DNA of 57,292 nucleotides from JAJFTV01 sp036825755. GTDB lineage: Bacteria > Chloroflexota > Anaerolineae > Anaerolineales > Anaerolineaceae. Every line of letters begins with the position of its first letter. Positions within the stretch are counted from its first letter, which is position 1. This document shows positions 33,679-41,341 of this stretch, one piece after another. A model generated the notes under the pieces. That model saw only the letters and a list, made by a program, of their open reading frames with translations. It searched no databases and was not told where the DNA came from. The DNA lies in the NCBI GenBank assembly GCA_036825755.1, contig DAISXR010000011.1:1-57292 (forward strand). Direction: 5' to 3'. Made by a program: the position numbers and the translations under genes.

Positions 33679-34419
33679 TTGGAAGGTCTGGGTATTAATC
33701 TTGGTTACTTAATTGTTCAAATTTTGAACTTTGCCATTTTGTTTGTGGTCATTTACGCCTGGGCGGTCAAACCCATCGTGTCGATGCTCGATAAACGCCG
33801 TGAATCAATCGCCCGCGGATTAGAAGATGCCCGTGTAGCGGAAGAAGCCCGAGCCAACGCCGAAGTTGAAGCGCAGAAAATCATCGCCGAATCACAGAAA
33901 AAAGGCGCTGAAGTAGTACGCGAATCATCGGAACGCGCCGAAGCGGCTGCACTCGAGATCCGCACCGGAGCCGAAATTGAGATTGAGAAGATGCGTGCCT
34001 CCTCACTGGTGGAAATTGAGCAGGAACGCGAACGCAACCTCAATGAGCTTCGTGGTCAGATTGGCGGATTGGCTGTTGCCGCCGCTCAAAAACTGATCGG
34101 CGAATCGCTCATCCAGGATGAGAGCCGCCAACGCGCTCTGCTGGAAGAGTTCTTCTCGGGTGTCAAATCCGGCAAAGTGGTGGTGCTGGATGGCGAGCAA
34201 CTGAGCGGCAACTCCGCGCAAGTGACCAGCGCACTGCCCCTTACCAGCGAAGAACAGGATATCGTCCGTAATGACATCCTCAAATCGCTGGGCGCCGGAG
34301 CCACCATCAGCTTCCGCGTGGATCCCTGCATTTTGGGCGGTTTGGTGGTTCAGGTGGGTGACCGTGTAATCGACGGCTCGGTTTCCGGTCAGCTTCAGGA
34401 ACTGCGACAGAACCTCTAG
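33679..34419 (+). CDS. atpF: ATP synthase b-delta fusion
   Basis: The 246-residue protein starts at TTG 33679 after AAGGAGG. Residues 8-30 form the subunit b membrane anchor (LGYLIVQILNFAILFVVIYA), followed by a long charged coiled coil to about 165. Residues 179-246 match the C-terminal domain of subunit delta: TSALPLTSEEQDIVRNDILK, then VDPCILGGLVVQVGDRVIDG. The six-helix N-terminal delta domain, which normally binds the tops of the alpha subunits, is not visible. b-delta fusions are known in actinobacteria. No atpA, G, D or C follows; a terminator does. Confidence 0.88.
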   Translation: MEGLGINLGYLIVQILNFAILFVVIYAWAVKPIVSMLDKRRESIARGLEDARVAEEARANAEVEAQKIIAESQKKGAEVVRESSERAEAAALEIRTGAEIEIEKMRASSLVEIEQERERNLNELRGQIGGLAVAAAQKLIGESLIQDESRQRALLEEFFSGVKSGKVVVLDGEQLSGNSAQVTSALPLTSEEQDIVRNDILKSLGAGATISFRVDPCILGGLVVQVGDRVIDGSVSGQLQELRQNL

Positions 34420-34444
34420 TCATTTTTTTGCTGATACAGTAAAT

Positions 34445-34478
34445 AAACCGGCCGGTGAACTATCACCGGCCGGTTTTT
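34445..34478. terminator. Strong terminator between the F0 operon and pepV, usable both ways
   Basis: A 14-bp perfect stem, AAACCGGCCGGTGA / TCACCGGCCGGTTT (34445-34458/34463-34476), with an ACTA loop, ends in TTTTT on the + strand. On the - strand it is followed by TTTATTTA, so it can also end pepV. Confidence 0.93.
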
Positions 34479-34499
34479 GCATGTTATTTGAATAGGTGG

Positions 34500-35897
34500 T
34501 TAACCGCAGATATCGACGATCACCTGGGTGAAAATTTTGGCAGCGGTCAGCATTTCTGAAATGCTGACGTGCTCATTGGCGCCGTGCATGTTGGGTTCAG
34601 CGCCCGGCATCATGGCTCCAAAGCAGACACCGCCGTCGATACTGTGAACATAGGTACCGCCACCCGTTGACTCGCATCCGCCTTTGTAGCCGGTATATTG
34701 CTCATACACGCGGTTCAGCGTGCCTACAAACGGTGAATCGCAGGGGGTGTGATGACCCGGGATCATACGACTTTCCACCTGGATACCGGCCTCGTGGAAA
34801 TGTTTTTCCATCACATCCTGGCAATTTTCCTTGTTGGCGCATAACGGCACACGGCTGTCGAACCGCCCGGAAAAGCCGGTGGGGGTGAACTCCAGGATGT
34901 TGAAGGAAAGGGTCAACGGTCCCGAAACTTCATCGGCCTGGGCGATCCCGGCTGCCTTGCCATAGTAATCACCGTGCGGGAAGAGCCGGTTGAGCGCCTT
35001 GACTGCCTTAAAGCTTTCATGATCGGCAAAAGGCATGTCTGACAGCAGAGCCAGCAGCGCCGTGACGGCATTGATGCCTTTTTCGGGTGTGGAAGCGTGT
35101 TCCGGCTTGCCATGCGCGGCAATGCACAATGTATCGCCATCTTCGGATACCGCGAACTCAGCGCCGGTGTGAGCCTGCACCTGCCCCAGATAGGGCAGAA
35201 CATCCAGCGCGGTCATGCCCTTCACCACCGCTTCAGCATGCTCGGGGATGATATTGAACGTGTGTCCGCCCTTGATGCTGATGATGTGAGGGAGTGTTTT
35301 GGCTTCCGCCCAGGTCTGGCTGAAGGTAGGGCGGAAATTCCCTTTTTCGGTGTTGGTCACCGGAAATTCGCCATCCGGTGAAAAGGTATACGGAGGAGTT
35401 TTCTCATGCTGGCGGTAATAAGTGATGTCCTGAGAGCCGGTTTCCTCGGCAGTGCCCAGGATGAGGCGGGTGTTGTATTTGAGCGGGATATTCATTTCTT
35501 TCACTGCCTGCATGGCCAGCATAGCCGCAGCTGCCGGGCCTTTGTTATCGCTTGACCCGCGGCCGTACAGGTGACCATTTTTCACCACAGGCCGATATGC
35601 GGGGGTCTGCCAGCCGGTTCCTTCCGGTACTACATCCAGATGGCACAGGATGGCCATCATAGTCTCTTTATCGTTCAGATCCGCGATACCCACGTGATTT
35701 TCCATGTTTTTGGGAGAGAAACCCATCTCTTTGAGAATATCCAGGGCGGCAGCCAGCGCTTCCGCCGGTGCTTTACCGTAAGGGAAACCCGGCTGAGTTT
35801 CACCGCGCGGGCTGGGGATGGCGATTAATTTGGAGGCGATATCGAGAAACTGCTGCTCTTTATCGGCAAAGTAAGCGTTGATTTGATCCTGGTACAT
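34500..35897 (-). CDS. pepV: M20-family dipeptidase PepV (Sapep type)
   Basis: The product has 465 residues when started at ATG 35897, where AAGGAGA precedes it by five bases; the frame is open further upstream without a good site. Zinc/manganese ligands are visible: H86 and D88 in ILCHLDVVPEG, D117 in YGRGSSDNKG, and the catalytic Glu region in GTAEETGS. The enzyme cleaves dipeptides in the cytoplasm. It is a single gene, convergent with the F0 operon and divergent from murE. Confidence 0.92.
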   Translation of the reverse strand: MYQDQINAYFADKEQQFLDIASKLIAIPSPRGETQPGFPYGKAPAEALAAALDILKEMGFSPKNMENHVGIADLNDKETMMAILCHLDVVPEGTGWQTPAYRPVVKNGHLYGRGSSDNKGPAAAAMLAMQAVKEMNIPLKYNTRLILGTAEETGSQDITYYRQHEKTPPYTFSPDGEFPVTNTEKGNFRPTFSQTWAEAKTLPHIISIKGGHTFNIIPEHAEAVVKGMTALDVLPYLGQVQAHTGAEFAVSEDGDTLCIAAHGKPEHASTPEKGINAVTALLALLSDMPFADHESFKAVKALNRLFPHGDYYGKAAGIAQADEVSGPLTLSFNILEFTPTGFSGRFDSRVPLCANKENCQDVMEKHFHEAGIQVESRMIPGHHTPCDSPFVGTLNRVYEQYTGYKGGCESTGGGTYVHSIDGGVCFGAMMPGAEPNMHGANEHVSISEMLTAAKIFTQVIVDICG

Positions 35898-35999
35898 GAA
35901 TGTCTCCTTGGGATGATAGTAGAATGGCGCCAACCGAATGAAGTGATAAGGCTTTAATGAGTAGCTGCGGCAAACCTGTTGATATATTTAACGATAAAT

Positions 36000-36028
36000 A
36001 GTATACCCCGGTCTTCACAAAAATGAAA
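36000..36028 (-). promoter_or_regulatory. Possible promoter of pepV
   Basis: Reading the - strand, TATACT (36000-36005) lies 17 bases from TTTCAT (36023-36028). The -35 box is weak. It would give a leader of about 96 bases. Confidence 0.35.
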
Positions 36029-36069
36029 TTCACTCCCGGGAGTTCGTCGGGATTTTATGTCATGGTTGT

Positions 36070-36099
36070 TTGACCTCGGGAGCGAAAATCTATTACAAT
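36070..36099 (+). promoter_or_regulatory. Promoter of murE, predicted leaderless
   Basis: TTGACC (36070-36075), an 18-base spacer and TACAAT (36094-36099). Seven bases downstream, the predicted start point is the A of ATG 36106 itself. Confidence 0.65.
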
Positions 36100-36105
36100 T
36101 GATTT

Positions 36106-37551
36106 ATGACTGGATTTGTTCCCCACACCATTCAACAATTACTGCAGGGTTTCCCCGACCCCATCGAAACTTATGGCCCTGCTGACGCTCCATTCATTAC
36201 CGGTGTCACATATGATTCCCGCCAGATGAAACCGGGGTTTGTGTTTGTGGCACTGGAGGGGCTGAACGCTGACGGGCATCGATTTATCCCCAGGGCAATC
36301 GAGGCCGGGGCCGCGGCGGTTGTCGGCAGTAAAATGATTGACGACTTGCCTGTTCCCTACATTCGAACGGATGACACGCGCTGTTTGCTGGCGTATCTGT
36401 CAGCCGCCTTTTACGATTTTCCAGCCCGAAAATTGCGGGTGGTTGGCGTAACCGGCACCGATGGTAAAACCACCACCACCAATTTAATCTATGAGATTCT
36501 ACTCAAAGCCGGTTTGCTGATCGGTATGATCTCCACCGTCAATGCCACCATCGGCGATGAGGTGATTGATACGGGCTTCCACGTTACCACCCCGGAAGCG
36601 CCCGAGGTGCAGCGTTATCTCTCGCGCATGCAGACGGCTGGCCTGACCCACGTGGTGCTGGAGACCACCTCGCATGGTCTTGAGCAGCACCGGGTGGCAG
36701 ACTGCGAGTTTGACATCGGCGTGATCACCAATATCACCCACGAACATCTCGACTACCATGGGTCTTATGAGGCGTACTGGAAAGCCAAAGCAAAACTGTT
36801 CACCAGCCTGGAAACCACGAAGAAAAAGGCTATTGGCAACCCGCGTTTGGCAGTGTTGAACATGGACGACCGCTCGTATGAATATCTGCGAGCCATAACA
36901 AAGGTGAACATCATCACCTACAGCACAAAAAATCCACAGGCTGACGTTTTTGCCTCCAACATTGAGCACAGCCCGGACGGATTGCATTTTGACGTTGTGG
37001 TGGATCACCAGGCATACCCGGTCTGCTGCCGCCTGCTGGGTGAACACAACGTCTCCAATTGCCTGGCAGCGGCCGGGGCGGCGCATTTTGGCCTGGGCAT
37101 CAGTATGGACACGGTCGCGCAGGGGATTGAGCATTTACAGGGCATACCGGGGCGCATGGAGTTGATCCGCGGTCCACAGGATTTCTTTGCGGTAGTGGAT
37201 TTTGCACACACGCCCAACGCATTGCTGCGAGCGTTGGAAGCAGCCCGTCAGTTGACCAGCGGCAGGGTGCTGGTGGTATTTGGCTCAGCCGGNNNNNNNN
37301 NNNNNNNNNNNNNNNNNNNNNNNNNNNNNNNNNNNNNNNNNNNNNNNNNNNNNNNNNNNNNNNNNNNNNNNNNNNNNNNNNNNNNNNNNNNNGTGGTCAT
37401 CGCGTGTGGAAAGGGGCATGAACAGTCGATGTGCTTTGGCGAGGTGGAATACCCGTGGGATGATCGGGTTGCCATGCGAGCTGCTTTAGCCCAACACATG
37501 GGGATATCCGGCCCTACAATGCCCGATCTGCCTACAAAGGACATTACCTAA
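36106..37551 (+). CDS. murE: UDP-MurNAc-tripeptide ligase MurE, interrupted by assembly gap
   Basis: Both sides of the gap belong to MurE: the P-loop GVTGTDGKTTTTN (residues 114-126), TTPEAPEVQRYLSRMQTAGL, HLDYHG and VDFAHTPNALLRAL before the N-run; VVIACGKGHEQSMCFGEVEY after it. MurE adds the third amino acid to the cell-wall peptide. The part that decides diaminopimelate versus lysine (DNPR-type motif) falls in the gap. In homologues that segment is longer than 33 residues, so the 100 N are only a placeholder. There is no Shine-Dalgarno; the promoter suggests a leaderless mRNA. Confidence 0.92.
   Translation: MTGFVPHTIQQLLQGFPDPIETYGPADAPFITGVTYDSRQMKPGFVFVALEGLNADGHRFIPRAIEAGAAAVVGSKMIDDLPVPYIRTDDTRCLLAYLSAAFYDFPARKLRVVGVTGTDGKTTTTNLIYEILLKAGLLIGMISTVNATIGDEVIDTGFHVTTPEAPEVQRYLSRMQTAGLTHVVLETTSHGLEQHRVADCEFDIGVITNITHEHLDYHGSYEAYWKAKAKLFTSLETTKKKAIGNPRLAVLNMDDRSYEYLRAITKVNIITYSTKNPQADVFASNIEHSPDGLHFDVVVDHQAYPVCCRLLGEHNVSNCLAAAGAAHFGLGISMDTVAQGIEHLQGIPGRMELIRGPQDFFAVVDFAHTPNALLRALEAARQLTSGRVLVVFGSAXXXXXXXXXXXXXXXXXXXXXXXXXXXXXXXXXXVVIACGKGHEQSMCFGEVEYPWDDRVAMRAALAQHMGISGPTMPDLPTKDIT
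37293..37392. other. Scaffold gap, 100 N
   Basis: A run of exactly 100 N inside murE marks a scaffold join of unknown true length. That the frame continues across it is coincidental. Confidence 0.99.
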
Positions 37552-37574
37552 TCTTTCAAACTATGAATGGATAC

Positions 37575-37611
37575 AAAAAGACTGCAGTTCATTTTGAACT
37601 GCAGTCTTTTT
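37575..37611. terminator. Shared terminator for murE and pnp
   Basis: A 17-bp perfect stem, AAAAAGACTGCAGTTCA (37575-37591) with TGAACTGCAGTCTTTTT (37595-37611), has a TTT loop. A-runs and T-runs on both sides allow termination in both directions between these convergent genes. Confidence 0.93.
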
Positions 37612-37621
37612 ATTTGTTGGA

Positions 37622-39886
37622 TTATCTGCGACGGTCTCGATCACCGCCGCGATTGTCACGTCGCGGTCCTCGGTCTCCGCTACGGTCGCCACCGCGGTCC
37701 CCGCCACGATCGCCGCCGTGTCCTCCACCGGAGCGTCCGCCGCCGGATTTGCGAGAATCGCTGGCTACAGCTTCCTCAAGCGACCAGTCTTCCAGGACTG
37801 CCTGGCGTGAAAGGCGGATTTTGCCATTATCATCGATGCCGGTCACCATGACGGTGATCTCATCGCCGATGCGGACCACGTCTTCTACTTTGTTGACGCG
37901 CATGCTGTCCAACTGCGAGATATGCACCATGCCGTCGACATTGGGGAGAATTTCCACAAATGCGCCGAAATCGGTGGTGCGAACGACCTTGCCGGTGTAA
38001 ATACGGCCCAGTTCGGGGGTCTCGGTCAGCGATAGGACCATATCGCGCGCCAGGGCTTCGTTGGTGGCATTGTCGGCTGCGATGTACACGGTGCCGTCAT
38101 CCTGGATATCGATCTCAGTGTGAGTCTCTTCCTGGATGGCGCGGATAGTCTTGCCGCCCGAGCCGATGATGGCGCCGATTTTGTCAACAGGTACCTTAAC
38201 GGTGGTGATGCGCGGGGTGTGAGGTTTCAGCTCAGGATTGGGTACCGGGATGACGGCCAGCATTTTGTCCAGGATGAACAATCTACCCTGCCGTGCCTGC
38301 TGCAAAGCCTGGCTCATGATCTCGGTGGTGATGCCTTTGATCTTGATATCCATCTGCAGGGCGGTGATACCGATTGAGGTGCCGGCGACCTTGAAATCCA
38401 TATCGCCGAGATGATCTTCCATGCCCATGATATCGGTCAGGATGGCGAATTTTTCACCTTCTTTGACCAGTCCCATCGCGATGCCAGCCACGGGGGCTTT
38501 AATCGGCACGCCGGTGTCCATGAGGGCCAGCGTGGATCCGCAGACAGAACCCATGGAGGAGGAGCCGTTGGATGACATCACTTCGGAAACCAGCCGCATG
38601 GTGTAGGGGAATTCGTTGGTGGGGGGCAGCACAGGTTCCAGGGCCCGTTCGGCCAGCGCGCCGTGACCAATCTCGCGCCGCGACTGGCTGCGCAATTGTT
38701 TGGTCTCGCCGGTGGAGTAGGGCGGGAAGTTGTAATGATGCATGTAGCGTTTGGTTTCGGCTGCGCCAAGGTTGTCCAGCTCCTGGGCTTCTTTGGGAGT
38801 TCCCAAAGTGGCCAGGGTGAGCACCTGGGTTTCACCACGGGTAAACAGACCGGAGCCGTGGGCGCGCGGGATGAGACCCACTTCGCACCAGATCGGCCGG
38901 ATTTCTTCCAGGGCGCGTCCATCGGGACGGGCTGATTTTTCGAGAATACGCTGGCGGACAAAATCCCGTTCGACTTCTTCGAAGGCCTGGCTGATCGCCT
39001 CAACCTTTTCAGCATTTTCTTCCGGATTGCCTTCGGTATACTCGTTGATGTATTTCTCTTTGACTTCCGCGATCCCGCTGTAGAAATCGGCTTTCAGGTA
39101 TGGTCGGTCAAACACTTCGGCCAGATCTGCCGCCACTTTCTCGCGGATCGTTTCGACCAGGGAGATATCGGTGGGGAATAACGGAACTTCGCGTTTCGCT
39201 TTGCCCACTTCGCGGGTCATCTGTTCGATCGAGTCGATGATCGGCTGAATGGACTGGTGTCCAAATTCAAGCGCCTTCGCCATGGTCGCTTCAGGTACTT
39301 CGTTGGCGCCGCATTCCACCATCAGGATGGCGTCTCGGGTACCGGCGATGCGCAGATCGAGATCCGATTCTTCCATCTGGGCATAGGTGGGATTGACGAC
39401 GAACTCGCCATCCAGCATGCCGATGCGAACCGCGCCCACAGGGCCGCCCCAGGGGATATCGGAGATCATAATCGCAGCCGAGGCTGCGTTGATGGCCAGG
39501 ATATCCAGCGGGTTGACCATATCGGCGGAGAGCGAGAAGATGATCACCTGTACTTCATTGCGCATGTCTTTGTTGAACAGGGGGCGGATCGGGCGGTCGG
39601 TGAGGCGGGCAACCAAAATGGCTTCCGTACCGGGGCGGCCTTCGCGCCGGAAGAACGAGCCGGGGATCTTTCCGGCGGCGTACATACGTTCTTCATATTC
39701 AACAGTCAGAGGGAAAAAGTCCTGGCCCATTCTTGGCTCGGAGCCCATGGTTGCGGATGCGAAGACCATGGCATCGCCATAGCGGACGGTGACAGCTCCG
39801 CCGGCCTGACCGGCGAGCTTGCCCGTTTCGAACGTCAAAGACTGACCGCCGATTTGGGCAGAATATTGATTTGCTTCTGGTTTCAT
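37622..39886 (-). CDS. pnp: Polyribonucleotide nucleotidyltransferase (PNPase)
   Basis: The 754-residue enzyme degrades RNA 3' to 5' using phosphate. It has two RNase PH cores (YEERMYAAGKIPGSFFRREG; EVMSSNGSSSMGSVCGSTLA), a KH domain (VDKIGAIIGSGGKTIRAIQE) and an S1 domain (GKVVRTTDFGAFVEILPNVD). The last 40 or so residues are a GGDR/GGDRS-type repeat rich in Gly, Arg and Asp, unlike the plain end of many PNPases; such tails often bind RNA or partner proteins. It lies downstream of rpsO, the usual pairing, but after a terminator. Confidence 0.96.
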   Translation of the reverse strand: MKPEANQYSAQIGGQSLTFETGKLAGQAGGAVTVRYGDAMVFASATMGSEPRMGQDFFPLTVEYEERMYAAGKIPGSFFRREGRPGTEAILVARLTDRPIRPLFNKDMRNEVQVIIFSLSADMVNPLDILAINAASAAIMISDIPWGGPVGAVRIGMLDGEFVVNPTYAQMEESDLDLRIAGTRDAILMVECGANEVPEATMAKALEFGHQSIQPIIDSIEQMTREVGKAKREVPLFPTDISLVETIREKVAADLAEVFDRPYLKADFYSGIAEVKEKYINEYTEGNPEENAEKVEAISQAFEEVERDFVRQRILEKSARPDGRALEEIRPIWCEVGLIPRAHGSGLFTRGETQVLTLATLGTPKEAQELDNLGAAETKRYMHHYNFPPYSTGETKQLRSQSRREIGHGALAERALEPVLPPTNEFPYTMRLVSEVMSSNGSSSMGSVCGSTLALMDTGVPIKAPVAGIAMGLVKEGEKFAILTDIMGMEDHLGDMDFKVAGTSIGITALQMDIKIKGITTEIMSQALQQARQGRLFILDKMLAVIPVPNPELKPHTPRITTVKVPVDKIGAIIGSGGKTIRAIQEETHTEIDIQDDGTVYIAADNATNEALARDMVLSLTETPELGRIYTGKVVRTTDFGAFVEILPNVDGMVHISQLDSMRVNKVEDVVRIGDEITVMVTGIDDNGKIRLSRQAVLEDWSLEEAVASDSRKSGGGRSGGGHGGDRGGDRGGDRSGDRGPRRDNRGGDRDRRR

Positions 39887-39934
39887 TTGTATTCACTTTC
39901 TTCCAGAAAGTACACGGTCAGGGACTGAAAAAGA

Positions 39935-39963
39935 ATGAGGAGAGGACAGTTGCATATCCTCAT
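39935..39963 (-). promoter_or_regulatory. Hairpin in the pnp leader with competing repeats
   Basis: On the mRNA, ATGAGGA (plus 39957-39963) can pair with TCCTCAT (39935-39941). The plus strand carries GAGGA twice (39937-39941 and 39942-39946), so two registers compete for one partner. In E. coli a leader duplex controls pnp; similar control here is only a guess. Confidence 0.3.
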
Positions 39964-40024
39964 CCGTTTTCAATTCCCGACCCTGTGTCCAATTCTGGTG
40001 ACAAAAATTTGATTTACCCCATTT

Positions 40025-40062
40025 ACAAAAAAGGGTAGTCAGGTTTTTCAGCCTGTCTACCC
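40025..40062 (-). terminator. Terminator of rpsO
   Basis: GGGTAG-T-CAGG (40033-40043) pairs with CCTG-T-CTACCC (40052-40062), with one T/T mismatch. On the - strand it is followed by TTTTTTGTAAAT. It separates rpsO from pnp; on the + strand a T-run also follows. Confidence 0.8.
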
Positions 40063-40078
40063 GGTTTTTTTAGTCAAA

Positions 40079-40348
40079 TTAGCGGCGGAGATTCAGCTTC
40101 TCGGTAATGGTTTTGTACCGGGCAAAATCGCGGCGCCGTACGTAAGCCAGCAGGCTTCGTCGCTGGCCAACCAGCTTGAGCAGCCCACGGCGGGATGATT
40201 CATCATGCTTGTGAGTGCGTAAATGCTCGGTGAGCTGGTTGATGCGGTGGGTCATGATTGCAATTTGCACTTCCGGCGAACCGGTATCCAGATCGTGCGT
40301 TTTATACTGATCGATGATTTGTTCTTTCTCTTCCTTTGTAATGGACAT
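40079..40348 (-). CDS. rpsO: 30S ribosomal protein S15
   Basis: From ATG 40348 the product has 89 residues, exactly the family length: MSITKEEKEQIIDQYKTHDL, DTGSPEVQIAIMTHRINQLT, and GLLKLVGQRRSLLAYVRRRD. GAGAAGG lies eight bases before the start. The frame is open further upstream, but that part is leader. S15 binds the central domain of 16S rRNA and often represses its own mRNA. The 75-base leader has a CAGG/CCTG pairing that could serve this. Confidence 0.97.
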   Translation of the reverse strand: MSITKEEKEQIIDQYKTHDLDTGSPEVQIAIMTHRINQLTEHLRTHKHDESSRRGLLKLVGQRRSLLAYVRRRDFARYKTITEKLNLRR

Positions 40349-40428
40349 GACGTCTGCCTTCTCTAAATTTATTTTGCAGGTCTCCGATTTTTCAGCCTGA
40401 GCCAAAAAAAGGACCAGTCAAGGCTTTC

Positions 40429-40456
40429 ATTATACCAGATCATTCCCCTGCGTCAA
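40429..40456 (-). promoter_or_regulatory. Promoter of rpsO
   Basis: On the - strand TTGACG (40451-40456), a 16-base spacer ending in TGG, and a consensus TATAAT (40429-40434). The predicted start near 40422 gives a 75-base leader. Confidence 0.75.
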
Positions 40457-40480
40457 AGGTTTACGGCTGCCTGCCTCGGC

Positions 40481-41326
40481 TTACCGGATGCCTGATCCAT
40501 CATTAGGATCCTTCTCACCGGTAGCACCAGGGTTGAACAGGAGCGAGCGCAGCACCGGTTGAAACTCAGACGGTATGCTGCTCAATTTTTTGCGGATCAG
40601 GCGGGTGGTCTGATTGGGCGGATTGCGCAGCAGGATCTGGCGCAGATAGAAGCTGGTTTCGGCGGGTGATCGGCGGATTATTTCACCCAGCAGGTCTTCC
40701 AATAGGGCGGCTGTACCCTGCGGAACTTTCATGAGCGGTTGAGTTGCCAGTTGATACAGGCTGGGCAGCGAGTCAAAAGCGGGATCTTTTGCGCTGGCGA
40801 TCATGGCGCGCAGGCCGGTCACCTGCCTGGAAACCTCCGGATCTTCAAGCCACTGCTCAACAGCCGATAGCCAGACCTGCGGAGCATTCGCGCGCAAGCC
40901 GGCGCTCCCGGCGGAAAGCAGTTCTTCTACCAGAAAAGCTTCCTTTTCAGAGTTCGCCCACTCCACCACATACTGCATGGCGGAGGGTGCATCCATAACG
41001 GGCAGAAGCGCAAAGATTTGCATGGACAGAACGCGTAGCTCGGCGTATTTACCGGTGCGCAGCTTGCGGATCAACTCAAGCGAGGTTTGCGGATCCGCCT
41101 GGCATTTGGGTTTTATCGCTTGAATCAGCCGCTGAGCTACGATGAGAGGCGTGTAATAGCTGGGAAGCTGAACATTGCGGAAAAACGTCTGGCCGGGCTT
41201 ATAAGACCAATCAGCATACCTCTCCATTAAAGCAACCAGGCTGCCGTGTAAACGGTCAACCTGGTCAAATTGACTGAGAATTTGAGCGATCTCGGTATTC
41301 AGCCGCTGCAATTCAATGGCCGGCAT
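40481..41326 (-). CDS. Helical protein of unknown function downstream of proS
   Basis: The 281-residue protein is predicted almost wholly helical, with repeating Leu/Ala-rich segments such as TSLELIRKLRTGKYAELRVL and ALLEDLLGEIIRRSPAETSF. This suggests HEAT- or AlkD-like repeats. No TM helix, signal or catalytic motif is visible. It starts 15 bases after the proS stop and is probably cotranscribed with it. It may be a DNA- or protein-binding scaffold, but I cannot name the family. Confidence 0.6.
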   Translation of the reverse strand: MPAIELQRLNTEIAQILSQFDQVDRLHGSLVALMERYADWSYKPGQTFFRNVQLPSYYTPLIVAQRLIQAIKPKCQADPQTSLELIRKLRTGKYAELRVLSMQIFALLPVMDAPSAMQYVVEWANSEKEAFLVEELLSAGSAGLRANAPQVWLSAVEQWLEDPEVSRQVTGLRAMIASAKDPAFDSLPSLYQLATQPLMKVPQGTAALLEDLLGEIIRRSPAETSFYLRQILLRNPPNQTTRLIRKKLSSIPSEFQPVLRSLLFNPGATGEKDPNDGSGIR

Positions 41327-41341
41327 GAATCTCCCTGAACC

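Noticed and set aside
39257..39928. + strand open frame opposite pnp
   Set aside because: It is antisense to conserved PNPase core sequence, with no independent support.
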